Assembly (NCBI RefSeq): GCF_042665525.1
Contig: NZ_JBHTCQ010000002.1
Coordinates: 248,001 to 312,000, forward strand
Source of the DNA: Allobogoriella alba
GTDB taxonomy: Bacteria > Actinomycetota > Actinomycetes > Actinomycetales > Actinomycetaceae
Direction: 5' to 3'
Length of the DNA stretch: 64,000 nucleotides
In this document: positions 8,869-16,681 of the stretch, in pieces
How positions within the stretch are numbered: the first letter of the stretch is position 1
Layout of the letters: each line of letters opens with the position of its first letter
Made by a program: the position numbers and the translations under genes
Notes under the pieces: generated by a model
Seen by the model: the letters and a program-made list of their open reading frames with translations, nothing else
What the model was told of the DNA's origin: nothing
Databases searched by the model: none

Positions 8869-9300
8869 ATGAGGTTCGGCAGCGAGAGCCGGCACGACGG
8901 CGAGGACGGCAACCCGTCGGGCCCGCCCACGTGGCGGGCCGGGGACCTCGTGGCCGAGGCGGCGCCGGTCCGCGTGGGCTTCCGCGGACGACGGTCGGTC
9001 ACGGGGGTGCGGCTCGACGCCCGCGGCTGGCAGGCGCATCTGCGGGTCGATGAGCTGCGCGCCATGATCTCCGGCCGCGTCGGCGTCGTGGAGTCCCACG
9101 GCGACGGCCCGTTGCTGTTCCTGGCCCGCGTGGGGGCCGCGGCGCCCGACTCGATCGCCGCCGGGCAGACCGCCGGTCTGCCGCCGGACGCCGTCGCGCT
9201 GCTGCCGGCCAAGGAGGGCGTGCCGCCCGCGGCCGTGCTGGACGCCGAGGCCTTCGAGAGCTTCGCGCGATGGGTCGAGACGATCCCCGAGCACCGGTAG
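8869..9300 (+). CDS. hypothetical protein
   Basis: 143 residues, hydrophilic at the N-terminus, with no recognised domain. The second half reads like a DUF1905/DUF1697-type compact fold but cannot be assigned. The ATG at 8869 is preferred over a GTG at 8866 because a TAGCGT -10 box at 8857-8862 predicts transcription starting at or next to the ATG. It follows the DUF385-type gene by 44 nt in the same direction. No neighbour suggests a function. Confidence 0.65.
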   Translation: MRFGSESRHDGEDGNPSGPPTWRAGDLVAEAAPVRVGFRGRRSVTGVRLDARGWQAHLRVDELRAMISGRVGVVESHGDGPLLFLARVGAAAPDSIAAGQTAGLPPDAVALLPAKEGVPPAAVLDAEAFESFARWVETIPEHR

Positions 9301-9419
9301 TCGCGTCCCGGCGGTACGACGCAGCACGTCGTTCCGCTCATCGGAAGTCGGCCTCCGGGGCCGTTCTGCGCACGCCACGATGCACCCGTTCGTGCCAGAA
9401 CCTCGAAGGAGAGTGTTCG

Positions 9420-10424
9420 ATGAGACGTCAGGCCATCGCGTGGATCGCCGCGCTCGCCAGCTCCGTGTCGCTCGCCGCGTGCTCCGGCTCGTCCGGGTCC
9501 GACGAGCCGGAGGGAGGAGGCGGGGGAGAGGGCGAGGAGCTGCAGACCGTCCGCCTCGCCGCCGTACCCGTGGTGGACCTGGCGGCGATCTACATCGGGA
9601 TGAACGAGGGCTACTTCGAGGAGCAGGGCCTTCAGATCGACATCACCTACGGGCAGGGGAGCGCGGCGATGATCCCGGCCCTGCTCAACGACGAGTACGA
9701 CATCCAGTTCGCCGGCTCGGTCAACCTCCTGCAGGCGACGGACCAGGGCCTCCCGCTGCAGGCGATCGCACCCGCGGGCCGCTCCACGGGCGTGCAGGGC
9801 GAGGACCACGGCGGGGTGCTCGTCCCACCCGACAGCGACATCCAGCGGCCCGCCGATCTCGAGGGTCGCACCGTCGCGGTCAACGCGCTCGGCGGCCTGC
9901 ACGAGGTGTGCGTCTGGGCGGCGGTCGCCGAGGACGGTGGGGACCCGAGCACGATCGACTTCGTCGAGCTGCCCCTGCAGGACATGAACTCGGCGCTCGG
10001 GTCCGGCCAGGTGGACGCGATCTCCACCTCCGAGCCGTTCTACGGGATCGGGTTGGACGAGGGGAACCGGCTGGTCACCAGCGTCTTCGTCGACACCGTG
10101 CCGGATCACATGGTGACGGCGGTCTACATGGTCACCGAGGAGAAGGCGCAGGCCGACCCGGAGATGATCGACGCCTTCGTCGCCGGGCTGGAGCAGTCCT
10201 TCGCCCACGCGCGTGAGCACCCGGACGAGGTGCGTGCGGAGCTGAGCAACTTCACGGAGATCGAGGCCGGTCTGACCGAGTCGATGATCCTCACGGACTT
10301 CACCTGGGGCCTGACCCGGGAGGACCTGGCGGTCGTCGCGGACGCCTCGGCGCAGGCGGAGACCATCGACGACCCGGAGGCAGCCACCGACCGCGCGGCC
10401 GGGTACCTCGACGGGCAGGGCTGA
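9420..10424 (+). CDS. ABC transporter substrate-binding lipoprotein, NMT1/SsuA type (orphan)
   Basis: 334-residue periplasmic-binding-protein-like lipoprotein with lipobox LAAC (Cys21) and an acidic Gly-rich linker. The NMT1/THI5/SsuA signature region is YIGMNEGYFEEQGLQIDI, followed by GSAAMIP and QFAGSVNLL. Members bind thiamine precursors, sulfonates, nitrate or aromatic acids. A clear GAAGGAGAG precedes the ATG. No ATPase or permease lies next to it. It is related to two further orphan binding proteins at 31386 and 34675. Confidence 0.85.
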   Translation: MRRQAIAWIAALASSVSLAACSGSSGSDEPEGGGGGEGEELQTVRLAAVPVVDLAAIYIGMNEGYFEEQGLQIDITYGQGSAAMIPALLNDEYDIQFAGSVNLLQATDQGLPLQAIAPAGRSTGVQGEDHGGVLVPPDSDIQRPADLEGRTVAVNALGGLHEVCVWAAVAEDGGDPSTIDFVELPLQDMNSALGSGQVDAISTSEPFYGIGLDEGNRLVTSVFVDTVPDHMVTAVYMVTEEKAQADPEMIDAFVAGLEQSFAHAREHPDEVRAELSNFTEIEAGLTESMILTDFTWGLTREDLAVVADASAQAETIDDPEAATDRAAGYLDGQG

Positions 10425-10442
10425 GCCGGCCTCGGGACGCGG

Positions 10443-10463
10443 CGGCGGCGAGCATTGCCGCCG
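10443..10463 (+). terminator. possible GC-rich hairpin after the orphan binding protein
   Basis: CGGCGGC (10443-10449) pairs with GCCGCCG (10457-10463) over a 7-nt loop, 19 nt after the stop codon. There is no T-tract, so it would be a weak or Rho-independent-like actinobacterial terminator. Confidence 0.3.
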
Positions 10464-10511
10464 TCGCGTCGTCGTGCCAGGCTGCCTCCTGGGACGGCAA
10501 GGGGGCTGACC

Positions 10512-10979
10512 ATGACCACGACGACGGAGACGTCCTCGACGACGGCAGCCGGGCTGCCCCACCAGCTGATGCTCGTCGTCGTCCGGCGCCTCCTCGTCGG
10601 GGTGCTGGTCATGGCGTTCGTCTACGCGTTCCTGACCACGGCGTCGGCGGGCTCCTGTGCCGGCGCGGGACAGTCGACCGACGTGGTTCCGCAGTGCGTC
10701 GACCTGACGATGGGACCGAGCAACGCCGTCTTCGTCGCCCTGGCCGCGATCGTCCTGTGGGGTGTGGCCGCGGCCGCGAAGCGGATGACCGAGGTGGCGG
10801 CCGTCGAGGTCCTCGACCGAGCACGGTTCCTCGCCCTCGGACTGGTGATGCTCTCGATCGTGATCGCCCAGGTGTGGCTGCGCCTGATCCCGATCCAGGA
10901 GTGGTTCGAGCTCAGCTGGGTGGTCTACCCGTTCCCCTTCGCCGACGTCGAGGTCGACGTGACGCCGATGCGGCGCTGA
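10512..10979 (+). CDS. hypothetical membrane protein (about 3 helices)
   Basis: 155 residues. Three hydrophobic segments are visible (about residues 18-38, 70-88 and 110-130), with a short extracytoplasmic loop containing two cysteines (SCAGAGQSTDVVPQC) that could form a disulfide. No family is recognised. The ATG at 10512 gives a short polar Thr-rich N-terminus, and an upstream in-frame start at 10455 is less likely. The gene sits alone between the orphan binding protein and the alanine/glycine symporter. Confidence 0.7.
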   Translation: MTTTTETSSTTAAGLPHQLMLVVVRRLLVGVLVMAFVYAFLTTASAGSCAGAGQSTDVVPQCVDLTMGPSNAVFVALAAIVLWGVAAAAKRMTEVAAVEVLDRARFLALGLVMLSIVIAQVWLRLIPIQEWFELSWVVYPFPFADVEVDVTPMRR

Positions 10980-10980
10980 T

Positions 10981-11000
10981 CTCGATGAATTTTCATCGAG
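10981..11000. promoter_or_regulatory. 9-bp-arm palindrome, possible operator
   Basis: CTCGATGAA-TT-TTCATCGAG is a perfect inverted repeat starting one base after the preceding stop codon and about 75 nt before the -10 box of the symporter gene. The 2-nt gap makes a protein-binding dyad likelier than an RNA hairpin. Confidence 0.45.
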
Positions 11001-11075
11001 GGTTTGCGGGACCACGGTGCGGATCCCGCGGGTTCGGGGTCACGTCGGCGATGTGCCATGCGGCCGGCGGCTCCC

Positions 11076-11142
11076 TACTATGGCCGACCAGCTCCGGGGC
11101 GACTGCCGGAGCAGTCGCCGACCGGGAAGGACAGCTCTGCCC
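11076..11142 (+). promoter_or_regulatory. promoter and structured 5' UTR of the symporter gene
   Basis: A -10 box TACTAT (11076-11081) predicts a start near 11088 and a ~55-nt leader. Within it CTCCGG (11092-11097) can pair with CCGGAG (11106-11111), and GGCGACTG (11098-11105) can pair with CAGTCGCC (11112-11119). The two stems are mutually exclusive. A Shine-Dalgarno GGAAGGA follows at about 11125-11131. This looks like a switchable leader. No known riboswitch class was recognised. Confidence 0.4.
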
Positions 11143-12618
11143 ATGGAGAGCTTGACCGCGAGCCTCGCGAGCTTCAACGACGGGCTCTGGCTCTACCTCA
11201 TCATCCCCATCCTCGCGGCGCTGAGTCTGTACTTCACGGTCCGCTCGGGCGTGGTGCAGATCCGGATGCTGCCGGACATGTTCCGGGCAGTGGTCGCCAA
11301 GCCGCGGCAGGAGGAGGGGCGCGGGGAGCCGGTCTCCTCCTTCCAGGCCTTCGCGATCTCCGCCGCCGCGCGCATCGGCACCGGCAACATCGTCGGCGTG
11401 GCCACGGCCATCGCGCTCGGGGGCCCGGGCGCCATCTTCTGGATGTGGGTCATGGGCACCCTCGTCGGCGCCGCCAGCTTCGTGGAGTCCACGCTCGCCC
11501 AGCTGTACAAGGTCAAGGACGGGCAGGACTACCGCGGTGGACCGGCGTACTACATGGAGCGCGGTCTGCGAGCCCGGTGGATGGGTCTGCTGTTCGCCGT
11601 CGTGATCATCCTGACCTTCAGCTTCGTCTTCAACTCGGTTCAGGCCAACACGATCGCCGGCGCCATCGGCACCTCCGCCGAGGCGGCCCTCGGCCAGACG
11701 CCGGGCTGGCTGGCCGCCGTGGTCGGTGTGGCGCTCGTGGCGCTCGTCGCGGCGATCGTCTTCGGGGGCCTGCACCGGATCGCGAACACCGCCCAGATGC
11801 TCGTGCCGCTCATGGTGATCATCTACCTGGTGCTCGGCATCGTCGTCGTGGCTCTGAACATCGACCGGGTGCCCGGTGTCGTCGAGACGATCTTCGCCCA
11901 CGCGTTCGGCCTGCGGGAGATCGCCGCGGCCGGCATCGGGACCGCGATCTCGCAGGGTGTGCGCCGCGGCATGTTCTCCAACGAGGCGGGCCTCGGCTCC
12001 GCCCCGAACGCGGCGGCGACCGCGACGGTCTCCCACCCGGTGAAGCAGGGCCTCGTGCAGACCCTCGGCGTCTACCTCGACACCCTCATCGTCTGCTCCA
12101 TCACCGCGTTCATCGTGCTGGTCTCCAACCCCAGCTACGGCGAGAACGCAGGCCCGACCATGACGCAGCGGGCGCTCGAGACCAGCCTCGGCGGCTGGTC
12201 ACTCCACGTGCTGACGGTCGTCATCCTGCTTGTGGCCTTCACCTCGGTGCTCGGGAACTACTACTACGGCGAGTCGAACGTCGCGTTCCTGAGCCGACGG
12301 CGCAGCGTGCTGACCGGCTACCGGGTCATCTTCCTGGTCATCGCGTTCCTCGGGGCCATCACCTCGGCGGAGCTGGTGTGGACCCTCGCGGACACCACGA
12401 TGGCGCTCATGGCCCTGGTCAACCTGGCCGCGATCGCCCCGCTGAGTCCGGTGGCGTTCCGGCTGATGCGCGACTTCGTCGCGCAACGCAAGCAGGGGCG
12501 TGACCCGGTCTTCACGCGCGACCTCATGCCGGACATCTCCGGCGTCGAGTGCTGGGAGCCGGAGAAGCCGCACACACCACCCGCCGACGAGCCTCGTGAG
12601 GGTCGAGCTCTGCCCTAG
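11143..12618 (+). CDS. sodium:alanine/glycine symporter, AGCS family
   Basis: 491-residue integral membrane protein that imports alanine or glycine with Na+. Family hallmarks are GTGNIVGVATAIALGGPGA in the second helix and FSNEAGLGSAPNAAATA later in the protein. About ten to eleven helices are visible, the usual size of the family. The ATG at 11143 follows GGAAGGA with a somewhat long spacing, and the leader could form alternative hairpins. The downstream membrane protein starts 9 nt after its stop and has its own promoter overlapping that stop. Confidence 0.93.
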   Translation: MESLTASLASFNDGLWLYLIIPILAALSLYFTVRSGVVQIRMLPDMFRAVVAKPRQEEGRGEPVSSFQAFAISAAARIGTGNIVGVATAIALGGPGAIFWMWVMGTLVGAASFVESTLAQLYKVKDGQDYRGGPAYYMERGLRARWMGLLFAVVIILTFSFVFNSVQANTIAGAIGTSAEAALGQTPGWLAAVVGVALVALVAAIVFGGLHRIANTAQMLVPLMVIIYLVLGIVVVALNIDRVPGVVETIFAHAFGLREIAAAGIGTAISQGVRRGMFSNEAGLGSAPNAAATATVSHPVKQGLVQTLGVYLDTLIVCSITAFIVLVSNPSYGENAGPTMTQRALETSLGGWSLHVLTVVILLVAFTSVLGNYYYGESNVAFLSRRRSVLTGYRVIFLVIAFLGAITSAELVWTLADTTMALMALVNLAAIAPLSPVAFRLMRDFVAQRKQGRDPVFTRDLMPDISGVECWEPEKPHTPPADEPREGRALP

Positions 12619-12621
12619 GGT
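12616..12621 (+). promoter_or_regulatory. leaderless promoter -10 box overlapping a stop codon
   Basis: TAGGGT contains the TAG stop of the symporter gene and ends 6 nt before the ATG at 12628, the leaderless spacing. Confidence 0.5.
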
Positions 12622-12627
12622 TCCGCC

Positions 12628-13518
12628 ATGAGCTACGGCCCCGGGCCGGCACAGTCGCCCGCTCCCGGCGAGTCCGACGCACGCCTCACGCACCCTGCGC
12701 AGCCGTCGCCGTGGGGGAGCGGGGGTACGCGGGAGACGGCCGAGCGCTGGGCCGTGGCCGCGGTCCTGGTACTCGCGGCGAGCGAGTACGTGACCGTCGG
12801 ACGGCAGCTTGCCTTCTCGGGGACGGACCTGGATCTCGGGTTCACCCAGAACAACGTCGTGTGGATCATCGCGGCGAACGCCATGTGGGCGACCGCGCTG
12901 CTCGCCGCGGCCGCCGCTGCCACCCGTGCCGCCCGTGTGGTGGTGCTGGCCGGCGTGGTGGCGGGCCTGCACCTGCTCGCCCTGCTGGGGATCCTCGTGG
13001 TGCAGGCAGTCCTGGGCGCCGAGAGGCATCTCATGGCCCAGACCGTGGACGGGCTCGTCCTGGTGGTCGCGGCTCTGGTGGCGGTGCTGCTGGGCGGTCT
13101 CGGCCGGAGCCGGGACAGGACCGGACGGCGCTCGACGTCGTTCGCACTTGGCGGCGTCCTGCTGCCGTTGGGGGCGATGGTCGTGCTGGACGTCCTCCGG
13201 ATGGTCGAGCTCGCGACCGAGAGCGACTTCCTGACGTCGTTCGTGCTGAGCGAGCTGTACGGCGCCGCGGCGTTCTTGGGGGTGCTGCTGACAGGTCTGC
13301 GGTCCCGGGCCACCCGGTGGGCCGGCGTCGCGGTCTTCGTCCTGGGCGCCGTCTACACGGCCTACTACCTCGTGCAAGCCGTCCTGGGGGGCTATCCCGG
13401 GGCGGAGGTCGACTTGGTAGCCAACGTGCTCTACCTCGTCGGCTGGCTCGCGGCGCTCGTGCTCGGGATCCTCGCGGCGCGGAGCACACGGAGCACGCGG
13501 AGCAGCGGGCGCCTGTAG
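12628..13518 (+). CDS. hypothetical multi-pass membrane protein (paralogue A)
   Basis: 296 residues. A ~45-residue Pro/Gly/Ser-rich cytoplasmic N-terminus carries SPWGSGGT, followed by about seven to eight hydrophobic segments. It is clearly related along its length to the protein at 16682-17551, sharing the SPWGSGGT element, the TRAARVVVLAG/TRSGSLALAAG helix region and a conserved RARATRW/RSRATRW motif before the last two helices. No characterised family was recognised. Transcription is probably leaderless from the TAGGGT at 12616. Confidence 0.8.
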   Translation: MSYGPGPAQSPAPGESDARLTHPAQPSPWGSGGTRETAERWAVAAVLVLAASEYVTVGRQLAFSGTDLDLGFTQNNVVWIIAANAMWATALLAAAAAATRAARVVVLAGVVAGLHLLALLGILVVQAVLGAERHLMAQTVDGLVLVVAALVAVLLGGLGRSRDRTGRRSTSFALGGVLLPLGAMVVLDVLRMVELATESDFLTSFVLSELYGAAAFLGVLLTGLRSRATRWAGVAVFVLGAVYTAYYLVQAVLGGYPGAEVDLVANVLYLVGWLAALVLGILAARSTRSTRSSGRL

Positions 13519-13554
13519 CCGTTCCGTCTGGGTGGTCTAAGGCGTGCTGTCCCG

Positions 13555-14412
13555 TCAGCCCGGTGCGGTGAGGCGTGTGTCGTGCTGGCGGACCTCGAAC
13601 GGCTCGGTGGTCTGAGTCGTGATGCCGATGCCGGCGACCGGCTGCCACGGTCCGCCGGCGACGCTGTACTCACCAATCCAGCGCGTGCTCAGCGTGATCT
13701 GCCGCATCACCGCGGGACCGCCCGCGTCGGTGGCGTCGGTGTAGGTGTGATGGACGGTGTGGTGTGGATAGGGCGCGCCAGGATCCTCGGTGGTGAATAC
13801 GGTGCCGTCGCCGTAGTCCCAGGTGTAGTCGAACGGAATCACGTGGACCTGGACAGGGGTGCCTAGGACCTCGGTGTCGATGTACTGCTCCGAAGCCTGC
13901 GTGTAGGCGATCGTCTCGATGTTCACGAGGACCCAGTCGCTGGCGGGCTGCATCACCAGGCCGCCCGGATCGATTGGCAGGCTGGCGAAGTCCTCTGCGG
14001 TGAAGACGATCGGCTCGGGTGCTGCGGCGTCAGGTTGCCCGGTCTCCTCGTCCTCTTCTGGTGGACCTTGCGCCCACGCGCACAGCGGGTCGACACTCCA
14101 TCCCTCCGAGTTTGGCTCCGGGCAGTCGAGCTCCTCGGTCGCGACGGCTTCCGTCGCGTCGGGCGCCTGCGAGGGCGAGCTGGATCCAGCCGGCACAGTC
14201 GGCGGCTCCGGCGGTGCTGGGGGATCGGACGTTGCCGGTTCCTCCTCCGGGGCGCCGCCCTCGGTCCAGCCCTCGACATTTGCCCGGTCGCCGGTGATGT
14301 CAGCGACCACATCGGCCTCGGGGACAGGCAATCCCTCCGCGGAACTCGCCGTGGTCGCCGCGCCGGCGAGCAGCGTGATCGTCGCGACTATAGTCAAGAC
14401 CGGACGTCCCAT
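13555..14412 (-). CDS. secreted protein with PKD-like domain
   Basis: 285 residues. There is a signal peptide (cleavage near residue 25) and then a long Pro/Glu/Ser-rich low-complexity linker to about residue 125. A C-terminal beta-rich domain containing FDYTWDYGDGT is a PKD-domain signature often found in actinobacterial surface proteins. Its ATG overlaps the stop of the upstream DUF6318 lipoprotein gene (TGATG), so the two are probably co-translated. The DNA here is visibly less GC-biased than its neighbours, consistent with an acquired island. Its role is unknown. Confidence 0.7.
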   Translation of the reverse strand: MGRPVLTIVATITLLAGAATTASSAEGLPVPEADVVADITGDRANVEGWTEGGAPEEEPATSDPPAPPEPPTVPAGSSSPSQAPDATEAVATEELDCPEPNSEGWSVDPLCAWAQGPPEEDEETGQPDAAAPEPIVFTAEDFASLPIDPGGLVMQPASDWVLVNIETIAYTQASEQYIDTEVLGTPVQVHVIPFDYTWDYGDGTVFTTEDPGAPYPHHTVHHTYTDATDAGGPAVMRQITLSTRWIGEYSVAGGPWQPVAGIGITTQTTEPFEVRQHDTRLTAPG

Positions 14413-14993
14413 CAGCCGTCCGCCTCGCCTTGCTCTTCGTTGTTGTTAGCGACTTCGCGCACTAACCAGCCGTCGGCATCGCGCGCGAGCGCCATGTCGG
14501 CGTTCATCTCCGTACCGCTGGACTCAGCGAGGGTGTCGCCTCCTTCGCCAATGTGCGTCAGTGGTTCCTGAGTGCCTTCGACATGGACGTTGAAGTAGAG
14601 GTCGCCCTCACCGGGGGGCGTGGCCTCGATGACGTCGAGACGGATCATCCCGCCTTCCGCATGGCCGCCCGCATCGTGGAGTTCAGTGACGCGGTCGACC
14701 ACGGTTTGACACGTCGCACACTCGGGATGGGACAGGTCTCGCCATTCGTCGAGATCCCCGGTGGCATAGGCGTAGGAATAGAGGCTCCAGAAATACCGCG
14801 CCGCCTCTTCGGCGCCGTGCTCATCGTCGCGGGCGATTGCCGCTCCGGGCTCGGGGTGGCGGGTCTCGGGCGGTGGGTGAGTCGGGGTCTGCGTGGGGTC
14901 TTCGCTCCCGCCGTCGCAGGACGCGATTCCGATGGTGACCAGCACGGCCGCACAGAGGACTGCAAGTCTGGGACGACGTCGGACCCCCTGCAT
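14412..14993 (-). CDS. DUF6318 family lipoprotein
   Basis: 193-residue lipoprotein with lipobox IASC (Cys26) and a Pro/Thr-rich linker. The globular domain begins EEAARYFWSLYSYAYATGDLD and has paired cysteines HPECATC, the pattern of the actinobacterial DUF6318 family, whose fold is NTF2/SnoaL-like. It is coupled to the secreted PKD-like protein downstream. A TACGGT -10 box at 15002-15007 on the minus strand ends 8 nt before the ATG, so a leaderless start is plausible. Its function is unknown. A cell-surface pair with the next gene is inferred. Confidence 0.75.
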   Translation of the reverse strand: MQGVRRRPRLAVLCAAVLVTIGIASCDGGSEDPTQTPTHPPPETRHPEPGAAIARDDEHGAEEAARYFWSLYSYAYATGDLDEWRDLSHPECATCQTVVDRVTELHDAGGHAEGGMIRLDVIEATPPGEGDLYFNVHVEGTQEPLTHIGEGGDTLAESSGTEMNADMALARDADGWLVREVANNNEEQGEADG

Positions 14994-15064
14994 GGCAGGT
15001 GACCGTATCCGACCGTGACCCTTCGCGGCCAGAGAGCGGGGCCACCTGTGGACGAGCTCGGCTC

Positions 15065-15082
15065 GCGCTTCCGCGGAAGCGC
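15065..15082. repeat. 18-bp perfect palindrome downstream of the HNH gene
   Basis: GCGCTTCCGCGGAAGCGC ends 1 nt before the stop codon of the HNH gene. A near-identical copy (one difference) lies upstream of that gene at 16594-16611. Confidence 0.6.
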
Positions 15083-15083
15083 G

Positions 15084-16520
15084 TCAGCTGGCTCGTCGTC
15101 TGGCCATCGCCCAGTTCTCGGCCACCACGGAGACGCTGTATTCGAGGTCGAGGTGGCCGCCGTTGATCGGTGCCAGCGAAGGAGCGTCGGCAGTCGCGGG
15201 CAGCACGTCGGGAGCGGTCGGCGCAGCGGACTCCGGTACAGCCGTCACCCGAGAGCCGTTCTCTGAGACGAACGCGAGGTCGTCTCCATGGCCGCGGGCA
15301 ATCTCGAACCCGCCCTCGTGATGCAGCCTGTGGTGCTGACCGCAGAGCAGGACCAGATTGTCCAGGTCGGTCGGCCCGCCGTCCGCCCAGTGCACGATGT
15401 GGTGCGCATGGACATACCGCCGGCGTTCGCAGCCCGGGAACCTGCAGCCCTGGTCGCGGTCCCAGAGCGCCCGGAACTGGGCGGCGTTCGGGGTCCTCCG
15501 ACGTCGCCCGACGTCCAGCGTCCGTCCGCGGAGCCGGTTCGGCGTGAGCGAGCATCCGGGCTCCTCCTCGTGGAGCTGGACGACGACTCCGGTGTCACAC
15601 GTGAGGCGTCGCGCCGTCTCGGGATGGAGTGCGAGGCCCTGCTCCAGCCGCGGACCGAGCAGGTCCTTCTCCTGCCGTTCCGATTGCTGCGCCTCCGCGG
15701 AAGCGAGGTCGCCGGGGGTCACGTGGATGACGGTCTCGCTCCGCCGTGAGCCGCGAGCCACGGCGTGCTCGAGCTGACCAGGCAACTCGGGTTCCTGCGC
15801 CCCGACGTCCGACTGCTCGCACACCAGGACCAGCGCGTCGACGAGAGCACGACCGGCGACGACGTGCCGGTCTTCACGGGACTCGGCGAGGTGGGCGCGG
15901 TCCAGCTCATCCTGCGCCCTGCGCAGTGCCTCGAGGATCGCCGCGCCATCCTCGGGAGAGCACCTGCCGCTGAAGGAGATGGAGCCGTCCGCCTCGTTGC
16001 GAAACGTCAGGTGCCGCCGGTCGTGACGCTCGTTCACGTCCACGACGGACATCGCTGTCCGGACACCCGAGCAGAACCGGTCGAGCTGGTTCGCGGTGGC
16101 CGAGTGGGCGATCTGCAGCAGATCCTCTTCGGTCTCCGTCGTCGCGACCCGCGAGATCGCGCGGACCTTGGAGTACGACAGCCGCCCAGCCGCGAACGCT
16201 TCCGTGACCATCGGCAGCGCGGGCAGTGCTCGCGCGATCCGGACATGCTCCCTCGCCGTGCTGGCGGACATGCCGCAACGCCAGGACAGCCACTGTGCCG
16301 TCGACACCATCCCGCGGGCACGAGCCCATCCCCCGCGGGCGTCGAACTCGGCAAGGACCAGCAGGAATGTGCATGTGGCTGCGGCGATACCTGCCGCAAG
16401 GGAGCTGAGCTCGGACTCGACCTCGTCCAAGCTCCGCTGTTTGCGGGGCTGCTGCTTGCAGGGCTGGTTGCCGAGCTCCTCATCACGCGCCGGGGCCGGC
16501 GCGTCCATCACCACGACCAT
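15084..16520 (-). CDS. DUF222 domain HNH endonuclease (13E12-repeat family)
   Basis: 478 residues. The N-terminal ~300 residues are the DUF222 domain, including WLSWRCGMSASTAREHVRIA and GRLSYSKVRAISRV. The C-terminus is an HNH nuclease, CRFPGCERRRYVHAHHIVHW...GPTDLDNLVLLCGQHHRLHHEGG, with the expected His-His and Asn/His metal and catalytic residues. Such proteins are abundant in actinobacteria and behave like repeat-borne or mobile elements. The start is ATG at 16520 behind GGAGG (16527-16531). A LexA-type box overlaps this region, and 18-bp palindromes flank the gene, suggesting SOS control and a mobile unit. Confidence 0.88.
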   Translation of the reverse strand: MVVVMDAPAPARDEELGNQPCKQQPRKQRSLDEVESELSSLAAGIAAATCTFLLVLAEFDARGGWARARGMVSTAQWLSWRCGMSASTAREHVRIARALPALPMVTEAFAAGRLSYSKVRAISRVATTETEEDLLQIAHSATANQLDRFCSGVRTAMSVVDVNERHDRRHLTFRNEADGSISFSGRCSPEDGAAILEALRRAQDELDRAHLAESREDRHVVAGRALVDALVLVCEQSDVGAQEPELPGQLEHAVARGSRRSETVIHVTPGDLASAEAQQSERQEKDLLGPRLEQGLALHPETARRLTCDTGVVVQLHEEEPGCSLTPNRLRGRTLDVGRRRRTPNAAQFRALWDRDQGCRFPGCERRRYVHAHHIVHWADGGPTDLDNLVLLCGQHHRLHHEGGFEIARGHGDDLAFVSENGSRVTAVPESAAPTAPDVLPATADAPSLAPINGGHLDLEYSVSVVAENWAMARRRAS

Positions 16521-16532
16521 GTGGCACCTCCT

Positions 16533-16548
16533 TCGAATACCTGTTCGA
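16533..16548 (-). promoter_or_regulatory. LexA-type SOS box upstream of the HNH gene
   Basis: TCGAATACCTGTTCGA matches the actinobacterial SOS box TCGAAC-N4-GTTCGA at 11 of 12 fixed positions. It lies directly behind the Shine-Dalgarno of the HNH gene, so LexA would block transcription until DNA damage. Confidence 0.6.
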
Positions 16549-16593
16549 AGTCTACGAGGCGGGTCTGACGTGCCGCGGTCGGGCGTCCGGTGT

Positions 16594-16611
16594 GCGCTTC
16601 AGCGGAAGCGC
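16594..16611. repeat. 18-bp palindrome upstream of the HNH gene
   Basis: GCGCTTCAGCGGAAGCGC differs at one base from the perfect palindrome at 15065-15082 on the other side of the HNH gene. Confidence 0.55.
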
Positions 16612-16667
16612 GGGAGGTCGAAGGCGGCCGGGGAGTTGCACCCATCGGCACACCGCACGCTGTGCTC

Positions 16668-16673
16668 TATCGT
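16668..16673 (+). promoter_or_regulatory. leaderless promoter -10 box TATCGT
   Basis: TATCGT ends 8 nt before the ATG at 16682, and no Shine-Dalgarno precedes that ATG. Confidence 0.45.
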
Positions 16674-16681
16674 CCCTGGTC

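Noticed and set aside
9301..9419. TPP or other riboswitch before the NMT1-type binding protein
   Set aside because: No conserved TPP aptamer bases or pairing were seen in the 119 nt, only a normal Shine-Dalgarno.
15065..15082. Intrinsic terminator of the HNH gene
   Set aside because: The palindrome has no T-tract in the direction of transcription, and a near copy lies upstream of the gene, so it is listed as a repeat.
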